Origin: an uncultured Campylobacter sp.
GTDB taxonomy: Bacteria > Campylobacterota > Campylobacteria > Campylobacterales > Campylobacteraceae
DNA: 8,338 nucleotides
Direction of reading: 5' to 3'
Assembly (NCBI GenBank): GCA_938041615.1
Contig: CALISV010000084.1
Coordinates: 1-8,338, forward strand
Shown one piece after another: positions 1 through 5,794 of this stretch. The notes under the pieces were generated by a model, which saw only the letters and a list, made by a program, of their open reading frames with translations, ran no database searches and was not told the origin of the DNA. Numbering within the stretch: the first letter of the stretch is position 1; every line of letters begins with the position of its first letter. Both the position numbers and the translations under genes were made by a program.

Positions 1-349
1 AAATTCTGTGCAGATGCGGCGAGATAACCGCATTACGCATTCGTGCCAATTTATAAGCGGCTTGCTTAGCGAAAATTCCATACTCGTGGATTTTAAATTA
101 GCGCTAAAATTTTGCGGCTGCAAATTTAGCCGCAGACGCGGAATTTTGCCTTTATAAAATTTCGCGGCAGAAGTAGCGATAAGATAATGCTGAATTCAAA
201 CTATAGAAGTGCTGTGTTTTTACAAAACTAAGACTTTAATCGTGAAGCGGCTTCCATAGCGAGCTAATCGCAGGTATAAATCCTAAAGCTCGCCTCGCTG
301 CATTTGTGCGGATTTGCTTGCAATTTAAGAAGCAAATCCGTCGCGTTTG
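1..349. other. Non-coding stretch with several stem-loops
   Basis: No gene is supported here. The stretch carries four inverted repeats: 113-119 with 128-134 (TGCGGCT/AGCCGCA, 7 bp); 137-147 with 156-166 (11 bp with one G-U pair); 259-265 with 287-293 (GCGAGCT/AGCTCGC, 21-base loop); and 309-319 with 330-340 (11 bp, listed separately). On the minus strand two frames stay open from about position 100 to the window edge, one starting with ATG at 81-79. Neither has a ribosome site or a recognisable product, so I do not call a gene. The stretch may be a structured 3' region, a dispersed intergenic repeat, or the tail of something beyond the window. Confidence 0.5.
309..340 (-). terminator. Stem-loop just downstream of purB
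   Basis: CGGATTTGCTT at 309-319 pairs perfectly with AAGCAAATCCG at 330-340 around a 10-base loop. On the minus strand it begins nine bases after the purB stop, which is where a terminator is expected. No U-run follows the stem in either direction, so intrinsic termination is unproven; it could instead protect the mRNA 3' end. Confidence 0.45.
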
Positions 350-1681
350 CTATTTGTCAAAAACTCTTTTAAAAATCCCATCCACGTGCCTGGCGTAATA
401 CGCATAATCAAAGCACTCTTTTATCTCGGCTTCGCCTAGGCTTGCGCGTAGCTCCTCGTCGGCGAGCAAATTTTGCAAAAACAGACTCTCGCCGTTTTCG
501 TTTATCACTTTTTTGCCCTCTTGCAGATCCGCCCAGACCTTCATCGCGTTGCGCTGTACGATCTTATATGCGTCCTCGCGTGAAATTCCGCGCTGCGGAA
601 GCTGTAAAAGCACGCGCTGAGAAAAGACGAGCCCGCCGGTCAAATTTAGATTTTTCATCATATTTTCCGGATAAACTACCAAATTTGCGATCAAATTCGT
701 AATGCGCGCGAGCATGAAATCGGCCGTGATGAAGGCGTCTGGTAGGATAAATCGCTCGACGGAGCTGTGGCTGATGTCGCGTTCGTGCCAGAGCGCGACG
801 TTTTCGAGCGCAGGCGTCACGTATGAGCGCAGCATCCTGCAAAGGCCGGTGATGTTTTCGCTAAGTACGGGATTACGCTTGTGCGGCATCGCGCTAGAGC
901 CCTTTTGGCCGGGACTGAAGTACTCCTCGGCCTCGTAAACTTCCGTCCTTTGGAAGTGGCGCACGGCGACGGCGATCTTTTCGCAGGTGGCGGCTAGCAC
1001 GGCGATCGCGCTGATAACGTGGGCGTAGCGATCGCGCTGGATGACTTGATTTGACGCGGGAGCAGGTTTTAGACCAAGCTCGGCGCAGGTTAACTCCTCA
1101 AACTCGAGCGGTGCGTGAGCGAAGTTTCCCATCGCGCCACTTAGTTTGCCGTAGGCGGCGACCTCTTTGGCGTCTTGCAGTAGCTTTAGCGCGCGTGCGA
1201 CCTCGTCGTACCAGACCGCAAGCACGAGTCCGAAGGTGATCGGTTCGCCGTGGATACCGTGGCTGCGGCCGACCATCATCGTGTTTTTGTGCTCCTGCGC
1301 TCTGGTTTTGATCGCGCTCATTAGGCCTTTTACATCCTCTATGATGAGCTCCATGCTGCTTTTGATCTGAAGCGCGACGGCGGTGTCGATGCAGTCGCTA
1401 CTAGTCATGCCGTAGTGTACGAAGCGGCTCTCATCGCCCAGACTCTCGCTCACGCTCGTTAGAAACGCGATCACGTCGTGCTTGGTTGTCTTTTCGATCT
1501 CGTCGATGCGCGCTACGTCAAATTTTGCGTTTTTGCAAATTTTCTCGCAGTCCGCATCGCTGATAAAACCTAGCTTATTCCACGCTTTGACCGCAGCCTT
1601 TTCGACCTCTAGCCACGCACTGTATTTTGCCTGCGTATTCCACTTCTGCGCCATTTGCTCGCGCGAATATCTCTCTACCAT
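350..1681 (-). CDS. purB: Adenylosuccinate lyase PurB
   Basis: Adenylosuccinate lyase is a cytosolic enzyme that removes fumarate twice in purine synthesis: from SAICAR to give AICAR, and from adenylosuccinate to give AMP. The 443-residue length is normal for the short bacterial form. The fumarase/aspartase superfamily signature SSAMPHKRNP lies at residues 262-271, on the flexible catalytic loop. GMTSSD at 91-96 and GRSHGIHGEP at 138-147 form substrate-binding regions. His68, His89, His141 and Glu275 fall at the same numbers as the active-site residues I recall from the B. subtilis enzyme. The ATG start is preceded by an AAAGAG-like ribosome site, and a TATAAT box lies about 50 bases upstream. 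The gene diverges from the RluA-family gene and is followed by a stem-loop. It appears intact. Confidence 0.97.
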   Translation of the reverse strand: MVERYSREQMAQKWNTQAKYSAWLEVEKAAVKAWNKLGFISDADCEKICKNAKFDVARIDEIEKTTKHDVIAFLTSVSESLGDESRFVHYGMTSSDCIDTAVALQIKSSMELIIEDVKGLMSAIKTRAQEHKNTMMVGRSHGIHGEPITFGLVLAVWYDEVARALKLLQDAKEVAAYGKLSGAMGNFAHAPLEFEELTCAELGLKPAPASNQVIQRDRYAHVISAIAVLAATCEKIAVAVRHFQRTEVYEAEEYFSPGQKGSSAMPHKRNPVLSENITGLCRMLRSYVTPALENVALWHERDISHSSVERFILPDAFITADFMLARITNLIANLVVYPENMMKNLNLTGGLVFSQRVLLQLPQRGISREDAYKIVQRNAMKVWADLQEGKKVINENGESLFLQNLLADEELRASLGEAEIKECFDYAYYARHVDGIFKRVFDK

Positions 1682-1704
1682 CTCTTTAGCCTTTTTTATG
1701 CGAA

Positions 1705-1716
1705 TTTTTGTATAAT
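1705..1716 (+). promoter_or_regulatory. Probable -10 promoter for the RluA-family gene
   Basis: TTTTTGTATAAT is a T-rich extended -10 with a perfect TATAAT (1711-1716). This is the typical Campylobacter housekeeping promoter form, which usually lacks a clear -35. It would give a leader of roughly 80 bases before the TTG start at 1808. Confidence 0.5.
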
Positions 1717-1729
1717 TTTTTAAGGAAAG

Positions 1730-1735
1730 ATTATA
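1730..1735 (-). promoter_or_regulatory. Probable -10 promoter for purB
   Basis: On the minus strand TATAAT, preceded by a T-rich run, lies about 50 bases upstream of the purB ATG. It sits within 25 bases of the opposing -10 at 1711-1716, so the two divergent promoters probably share or compete for the same short region. Confidence 0.45.
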
Positions 1736-1807
1736 TAAAAACTGGGCTGAAAAGGCGGTTAGTATCCGCTAAATTTGCCCTTAAATTTTAGATTTAAAGA
1801 GTGAAAG

Positions 1808-2716
1808 TTGCCTTATATTCATAAATTTATCGCGCGCGCCGAAGGGCAAAAAGCGTATGAAATTTTACTGCAAAACGGCTATAAAATGCGCGAAGCCCAG
1901 CGCCTCATCGACAAAGGTCGGCTTACCTGCGACGGCGCGGTCGTCAGCGAGAAAAACGCTTTGCTAAGCGGTGAAATTTGCTTGATAGAGTATGAGACGA
2001 ATCCACGAGGTCTAAAGCCGATTTTTGAGTGCGATAAATTTGCGGTTTTCGATAAACCCAGCGGCGTGCTCAGTCACCCAAACGGCAGGCACTGCGAATA
2101 CTCGCTAAATGACGAAATTTGGTCGCTCTACGGCCGCGAGGCCTCAGTTGCACATCGCTTGGACTGTGAAACTAGCGGACTCATCGTCATTGGCAAAGAC
2201 AAAAATGCGGTCGTAAATTTGAAAAAACTTTTTGAAAATCGGCAGGTTTATAAAAGCTACATCGCGCTCGCGCACGGAAAGATAAGCGAAAATTTGCGTA
2301 TCGAAGCAAATATGGATCTAGCAAACGACTACGACGACGTGAAAATGCGAATGCGAATTTGCGAGGATGGCAAAAGCGCAGTTACGGAGATTTTGCCGAT
2401 AGAGTATTTTGCCGATATCGATGCGACGCTGGTTCGAGCAGTACCGCTCACGGGCAGACAACATCAAATTCGCTTGCATTTGTTCCACGTGGAACATAAG
2501 ATTTTAGGCGAACCGCTTTATGGCCTTTCTCGACCGCAAATCGAGAAAATTTTAGATAAAGAGATGAGCGAAACAGAGCGGATTTTGACAACCGGCGCGC
2601 CGAGATTGCTACTGCATTCTGATGAAATTTGCTTTAAATTTGACGGTGTAGAATACAAAATAAAATCCAAATTTGATGCGAAAGATGAATTTTATAAACT
2701 TGTAAAGCACGGATAG
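1808..2716 (+). CDS. RluA-family RNA pseudouridine synthase with S4 domain
   Basis: This enzyme isomerises chosen uridines in RNA, probably 23S rRNA, to pseudouridine. The target cannot be assigned from sequence alone. Residues about 10-60 look like an S4 RNA-binding domain. The catalytic domain follows, with DKPSG at 82-86, the catalytic motif HRLD at 116-119 (Asp119 is the nucleophile) and TGRQHQIRLHL at 215-225. The length of 302 residues is normal for the RluC/RluD group. The start is TTG at 1808: an in-frame TGA lies just upstream at 1802-1804, a purine-rich AAAGAGTGAAAG precedes it, and the next Met (residue 27) would cut the S4 domain. A parS-like palindrome lies inside the gene and encodes residues 225-230. 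A specific name such as rluD would be a guess. Confidence 0.92.
   Translation: MPYIHKFIARAEGQKAYEILLQNGYKMREAQRLIDKGRLTCDGAVVSEKNALLSGEICLIEYETNPRGLKPIFECDKFAVFDKPSGVLSHPNGRHCEYSLNDEIWSLYGREASVAHRLDCETSGLIVIGKDKNAVVNLKKLFENRQVYKSYIALAHGKISENLRIEANMDLANDYDDVKMRMRICEDGKSAVTEILPIEYFADIDATLVRAVPLTGRQHQIRLHLFHVEHKILGEPLYGLSRPQIEKILDKEMSETERILTTGAPRLLLHSDEICFKFDGVEYKIKSKFDAKDEFYKLVKHG
2481..2496. promoter_or_regulatory. parS-like ParB-binding site (first copy)
   Basis: TGTTCCACGTGGAACA is a perfect 16-bp palindrome that fits the widely conserved bacterial parS consensus TGTTNCACGTGNAACA. It lies within the pseudouridine synthase gene, where it is read in frame across LFHVEH. An identical copy lies at 5347-5362. 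parS sites are loaded by ParB for chromosome segregation and cluster near the replication origin. No parA or parB is visible in this window. Confidence 0.82.
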
Positions 2717-3085
2717 ATTTTGAGCCGATTTGCTAGGCCTTTCTTTATTTACATTAGGAAGCTTTATAAAATATGACAGCACAAAAACGGTAAATTTTAG
2801 ATATGTAACATCCGCTAGCAATAGCGTCAAGCGTAAAATAATACTGCAAAATTTAGTTACGATTACAGTGCGATGTATTCGCATAAAAAGCGTTTTTACT
2901 TTGGCTATATAGTAATGCAAGAGATAAGCTAACGTAAATTTTGTTAGCAGACAATGTCTTGTAAATAGTATTTTAAAGTTAAAATTTTGTTAGTAAATTT
3001 AACCCTGTTAGTTAGCCCGTGCACTAAATTTAGACGGTTGAGAACCGGTTTTAGCACCGGCAAATTAGATTAAGCAGAAATTTAT

Positions 3086-3093
3086 GGGGGGGG
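3086..3093 (+). repeat. Eight-G homopolymer tract
   Basis: A run of eight G bases sits immediately before the -10-like TAGAAT and 37 bases upstream of the ATG of the membrane-protein gene. Poly-G tracts of about this length are the usual slippage sites for phase variation in Campylobacter. Here the tract is intergenic, so any effect would be on promoter spacing or leader translation. Function is inferred. Confidence 0.6.
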
Positions 3094-3099
3094 TAGAAT
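3094..3099 (+). promoter_or_regulatory. Possible -10 box for the 120-residue membrane protein
   Basis: TAGAAT directly follows the G8 tract and resembles the GGGTAAAAT box ahead of rsmA. A start point near 3106 would leave a leader of about 25 bases with a strong ribosome site AAGGAG at 3117-3122, eight bases before the ATG. This is weak evidence taken alone. Confidence 0.35.
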
Positions 3100-3130
3100 T
3101 ACGCAAAATTTTATTTAAGGAGTATTTTTC

Positions 3131-3493
3131 ATGAGTTTTATTAAAAAAATTTTCGGCGGACTTAGCGCGTCTTATTACCTGCGACATCTATTTTTCGGCG
3201 CTATTTTTACTACTTTATATGTCATACTTTTTTATAGTATGGGAGATAAACGAGTTCTTACATATATTGTCCTTGCAGGAAGCACCTTTTTATATCCATA
3301 TTCTCGCTTTGTTTATGAAAGTATCGTAGGCTTCATATTTGGCAAAAACGTCTTTTTTGTAAATGCTATTTTTTTACTCGTCGCTAAATTTATGACGATG
3401 CTTATTTGTTGGAGCTTTGCAGTTTTTATTGCGCTGGTAGGAATTTTGCATCTATATTTTTATCACACGAAAAATAAAACTTTTGACGAGTAA
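3131..3493 (+). CDS. Small multi-pass membrane protein, function unknown
   Basis: I do not recognise this 120-residue protein. It is strongly hydrophobic with a basic start (MSFIKKIF). Likely membrane segments are about residues 19-37, 43-58 and 75-110, the last long enough to cross twice, with a shorter hydrophobic stretch near 64-71. The tail HTKNKTFDE is polar. The very low charge and high Phe/Tyr content suggest an inner-membrane protein. The ATG has an excellent ribosome site (AAGGAG, 8-base spacing). The gene stands alone: the pseudouridine synthase ends 414 bases upstream and the next features face it on the minus strand. A G8 tract just upstream could make expression variable. It could be an accessory gene or a lineage-specific envelope protein; nothing in the sequence decides this. 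Confidence 0.8.
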   Translation: MSFIKKIFGGLSASYYLRHLFFGAIFTTLYVILFYSMGDKRVLTYIVLAGSTFLYPYSRFVYESIVGFIFGKNVFFVNAIFLLVAKFMTMLICWSFAVFIALVGILHLYFYHTKNKTFDE

Positions 3494-3538
3494 AAATCAA
3501 CCTGCGCGTAGGCGGCTCGGCAAATTTATAGCCAGAGG

Positions 3539-3922
3539 CTAAAACCCGAATGCCGTCTCGCCACTGCCGATTTTTATTACTTTGCCGCCTTACATCATCA
3601 CACCTAAACCGTGTTCCATATCCCACGAACAGTTAAACTGAAAGCTGATCTTTGCGGTATTGCCTATGATATAATATTTTGCAGCTCCAATAGTTCGCTA
3701 AGTTGCTGCACCTCACTGACGTTAGGCATTAAATCGTCTTTTGTTTCGTCAGGGTAGTTGCAAATTTCTTGCATTTTTGGATATTTTTTAAAATTTCGGC
3801 CATTAAGTTTTTATCTTTTATCTCAGTTTCTAGGCAGATTTTTAGGATTTTTTGAAAATTTTCTTATCAATATAGCAAAAATCATAGAGCAAGAATGCTA
3901 TATCATCGGTCGTGTTTGTCAT
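3539..3922 (-). pseudogene. Decayed DUF6985-like gene (WDxEHGLG motif)
   Basis: Read on the minus strand, pieces of one protein appear in successive frames. A start-like segment [20 protein letters not shown] begins at 3922. A shift at an A-run (3848-3853) leads to ILKICLETEIKDKN. A second shift near 3785-3795 leads to KYPKMQEICNYPDETKDDLM and, continuing, EVQQLSELLEL. A third near 3680-3690 leads to KYYIIGNTAKISFQ, then FNCSWDMEHGLGV (3599-3637). An in-frame TAA at 3590-3592 interrupts the end, after which GGKVIKIGSGETAF reads on to a TAG at 3541-3539. The WDxEHGLGV core followed by a KVxxIGxxxTAF segment resembles the DUF6985 family, whose role I do not know. At least three frameshifts and one nonsense codon rule out a working product. 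The 5' end overlaps the 34-residue ORF by 20 bases, so the original start is uncertain. Confidence 0.75.
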
Positions 3923-4007
3923 AAAAAGCCGTCTTTATGATTAGTCCGAGCCCTAAAAAAACCACTATACAGACGAAAACTATCTGGGATATATCAAGTA
4001 GCGTCAT
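3903..4007 (-). CDS. 34-residue single-span membrane peptide coupled to rlmN
   Basis: This short gene encodes [13 protein letters not shown]... with one hydrophobic span at about residues 8-28 and a charged tail ending YDKHDR. Its ATG (4007-4005) overlaps the rlmN stop in an ATGA arrangement, so it is probably translated by coupling after rlmN. The next gene upstream overlaps rlmN in the same manner, which supports this as a real operon member. I recall a small hydrophobic protein annotated beside rlmN in C. jejuni, which would make this its counterpart, but I cannot check this here. The function is unknown. The reading is strengthened by the clean single-span topology with a short polar end on each side. 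Confidence 0.65.
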   Translation of the reverse strand: MTLLDISQIVFVCIVVFLGLGLIIKTAFYDKHDR

Positions 4008-5095
4008 TTTGCCGTCTTGGCTAGCGTTTTGCCATTTGTTTGATTGTCGCGCTCTTTTAGCTGTCCGCATGCCGCGCTGATATCTAGCCCCTTGCTCTGC
4101 CTGATGGTGCAGGTCACGCCGTGATCGCGCAGATACGTCTGAAATGCCTCCATATCGGCTGTGTTTGGACGTCCGTATTCGCTACCATCGTGTGGATTAA
4201 AGTAGATCAAATTTACTTTTGCTTTGATGCCGTGCAGCAGCGAAACGAGCTTTTTAGCATCTTTTATGCCGTCGTTCATGTCTTTTATGACGAGATACTC
4301 AAACATCACTCGCTTGCGCATATCGATCGGAAAGCCCCTCACGGCCTCCATAACGGACTCGATTTTGTAGGCGTTATTTATAGGCATCAATTTGCTGCGA
4401 AGCTCGTTAGTAACGGCGTGCAAAGATATCGCTAACAGCACGCCCAGATCCATCTCTCCGAGCTTTTTTATCTGGCTACCTAGCCCGCTCGTACTAACGG
4501 TCTGGCGGCGCGGCGCGATAGCTAACCCGTCGTTTTCTTTTAAAATTTTTATAGCTTTACTAACGTTTTCTAGGTTGTCAAGCGGCTCGCCCATGCCCAT
4601 ATATACGACGTTTACGCGGCGCTCGTAGGGGATTTTATTTTCTCTTTTTATCCACAAAATTTGCCCCACTATTTCGCCTGGCGTTAGGTTTCTCGTTAGT
4701 CCGCTCTTGCCGGTTAGACAAAACGAACAGCCCATGCGGCAGCCTACCTGCGAGCTAACACAGATGGTATAACGAGCATGGCGCGCTACCTCGCCATTTT
4801 CGTCGCTGAGCTCCTCTTTCATCGGTAGCAACACGCTTTCGATGCGCAGCCCGTCTTTGAGCTCGAAAAGATACTTTATAGAGCCGTCGGCGCTCTGCTC
4901 AAATTTGACGCACTTTAGCGGATCAAGGTAAAACTCCTGTGCCAAATTTGCACGCAAATCCTTTGGCAAATTTAGCATTTCATCAAAACTAGTTGCGTTT
5001 TTTTTGTATAGCCATTCGAAAATTTGCTTCGCGCGAAACGGCGGCGAGAGCTGCTCTTTCAGCTCGTCTAATGTAAAATCAAGCAAATTTTTCAA
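4004..5095 (-). CDS. rlmN: Dual-specificity RNA methyltransferase RlmN (23S A2503 / tRNA A37)
   Basis: RlmN is a radical-SAM enzyme that methylates C2 of adenosine 2503 in 23S rRNA and, in E. coli, A37 of some tRNAs, tuning the peptidyl-transferase region. The 363-residue protein has the iron-sulfur motif CxxxCxxC at Cys119, Cys123 and Cys126. The preceding CVSSQVGC supplies Cys112 and the C-terminal SAACGQL supplies Cys343; these match the two mechanistic cysteines of the E. coli enzyme (Cys118 and Cys355). GMGEP at 167-171 is the SAM-binding strand motif. The start is TTG at 5095-5093, giving MKNLLDF, overlapping the upstream stop as TTGA and preceded by AAGGAA eight bases away. An in-frame ATG start is absent nearby. 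The stop overlaps the start of the small membrane peptide gene. The gene is intact. Confidence 0.95.
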   Translation of the reverse strand: MKNLLDFTLDELKEQLSPPFRAKQIFEWLYKKNATSFDEMLNLPKDLRANLAQEFYLDPLKCVKFEQSADGSIKYLFELKDGLRIESVLLPMKEELSDENGEVARHARYTICVSSQVGCRMGCSFCLTGKSGLTRNLTPGEIVGQILWIKRENKIPYERRVNVVYMGMGEPLDNLENVSKAIKILKENDGLAIAPRRQTVSTSGLGSQIKKLGEMDLGVLLAISLHAVTNELRSKLMPINNAYKIESVMEAVRGFPIDMRKRVMFEYLVIKDMNDGIKDAKKLVSLLHGIKAKVNLIYFNPHDGSEYGRPNTADMEAFQTYLRDHGVTCTIRQSKGLDISAACGQLKERDNQTNGKTLAKTAK

Positions 5096-5757
5096 ATGAT
5101 TTCCTTTTGTTTTAGGTATTTTTCGAGCTCTTTTTTTGCTTGCTCGTGGTTTTTGATAAAGTCTGCGTGTGCGTTTTTGTCACAGAAATTCGTTGCTACA
5201 AATATACCGTAAGCCGGGATTTGAAATTTTTGCGCGACTTTGAGGACGGCAAAAAATTCCATATTTTCTAAAAAATATCCGCGCGCAAAAAGCTCGTGAG
5301 CTAAATTTTGATCTATTGTGATGAAATTTGAGGAATTTACTTTGCATGTTCCACGTGGAACAATAGAAGCGATTCCACTCTCTATCGGCAAATAACTTTT
5401 GTTTTCTAGGCTTGAAATTTCGATATTTGCTGCGACTGAGCTCTCGTAAATTTTAAAAATTTCCCCCTCTTTATAAAGTCCCGCCGAGCCTATAAAAATG
5501 ATTTCTCTCGGTAGTGCGTTTAAAATTTTATCTGGGTTTTGGGAGGATTTCGCGCTTTGCAAAATGGGCGAATCTATCAAATTTAGTCTTTCATCAAACT
5601 GTCCATTGGCCATCAAATTTTGCTCGTATCTACCGCAGCTATCAACCATAGCTCGCTTTTGCAAAAGCGCCGTCAAATTTATGCTCATATCTACTAGCCC
5701 CACGCCCATAGGTAGCGCGAAAGGAAATATCTCGTTTCGCCCCGCTGAAATAATCAC
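5092..5757 (-). CDS. Purine-nucleoside phosphorylase / MTA-nucleosidase-like protein
   Basis: This 221-residue protein belongs to the PNP/UDP phosphorylase fold, whose members cleave or phosphorolyse nucleosides. Supporting segments are [15 protein letters not shown] (18-32), IGSAGLY (89-95) and [11 protein letters not shown] (165-175). Met166-Glu167 of the last matches the ribose-binding Met-Glu pair of MTA/SAH nucleosidases. Where nucleosidases carry a catalytic Asp, it reads VATNFCD (187-193), with an Asn as in phosphorylases acting on 6-oxopurines. Substrate is therefore open: futalosine, inosine or guanosine types are all possible, and a name such as mqnB would be a guess. The start is GTG at 5757 with AAAGGG upstream; an in-frame TAG lies a little further up. 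The gene follows hisF by 37 bases and overlaps rlmN by four. It contains the second parS-like palindrome, read as VPRGT. Confidence 0.82.
   Translation of the reverse strand: MIISAGRNEIFPFALPMGVGLVDMSINLTALLQKRAMVDSCGRYEQNLMANGQFDERLNLIDSPILQSAKSSQNPDKILNALPREIIFIGSAGLYKEGEIFKIYESSVAANIEISSLENKSYLPIESGIASIVPRGTCKVNSSNFITIDQNLAHELFARGYFLENMEFFAVLKVAQKFQIPAYGIFVATNFCDKNAHADFIKNHEQAKKELEKYLKQKEII
5347..5362. promoter_or_regulatory. parS-like ParB-binding site (second copy)
   Basis: A second perfect TGTTCCACGTGGAACA, identical in all 16 bases to the copy at 2481-2496 and 2866 bp from it. It lies inside the nucleosidase-like gene, where the minus-strand frame reads it as VPRGT (residues 133-137). 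Two identical 16-bp palindromes in 8.3 kb in unrelated genes and different frames are not expected by chance, which supports a DNA-level role. Confidence 0.85.
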
Positions 5758-5794
5758 GCCATGCCCTTTTGTGCGCTAAATTTGAGTTCAAATT

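Larger units (their letters stand above)
2717..3130. other. Intergenic region without a convincing gene
   Basis: This AT-rich gap holds no credible coding region; the open frames in it lack ribosome sites and have implausible composition. Visible elements are a 12-bp direct repeat AAATTTTGTTAG at 2936-2947 and 2982-2993, a short stem CCGGT/ACCGG around 3046-3061, the G8 tract at 3086-3093, and a promoter-like box and ribosome site for the next gene. I see no clear intrinsic terminator for the upstream gene and no tRNA or known small RNA. Confidence 0.55.

Noticed and set aside
1..81. Minus-strand frame starting MEFSLSKPL and open to the window edge, with a second open frame beside it
   Set aside because: 27 codons are too few to judge, no ribosome site is present and two frames are equally open; no family recognised.
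377..392. CCACGTG core resembling a third parS site inside purB
   Set aside because: Only the central bases match; the outer TGTT/AACA arms are absent and the bases encode the normal PurB C-terminal residues.
2720..2730. CGATTT word as a possible sigma-28 promoter
   Set aside because: No matching -35 element or flagellar gene follows it.
2609..2920. 103-codon minus-strand open frame overlapping the RluA-family gene end
   Set aside because: It overlaps a solid gene, has no ribosome site and has AT-driven composition without any recognisable motif.
3426..3626. 66-codon minus-strand open frame
   Set aside because: It runs in a different frame across the DUF6985-like remnant and the end of the membrane-protein gene, with no support of its own.
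3612..3631. TGTTC-N10-GAACA inverted repeat resembling a degenerate parS site
   Set aside because: Arm spacing is 4 bases too wide and the CACGTG core is missing; it lies in the decayed gene and codes for part of its EHGLG region.
4648..4656. TTATCCACA, a perfect DnaA box, with a one-mismatch copy at 4191-4199
   Set aside because: Both are isolated within rlmN coding sequence, with no cluster or AT-rich unwinding element, so this is not an origin.
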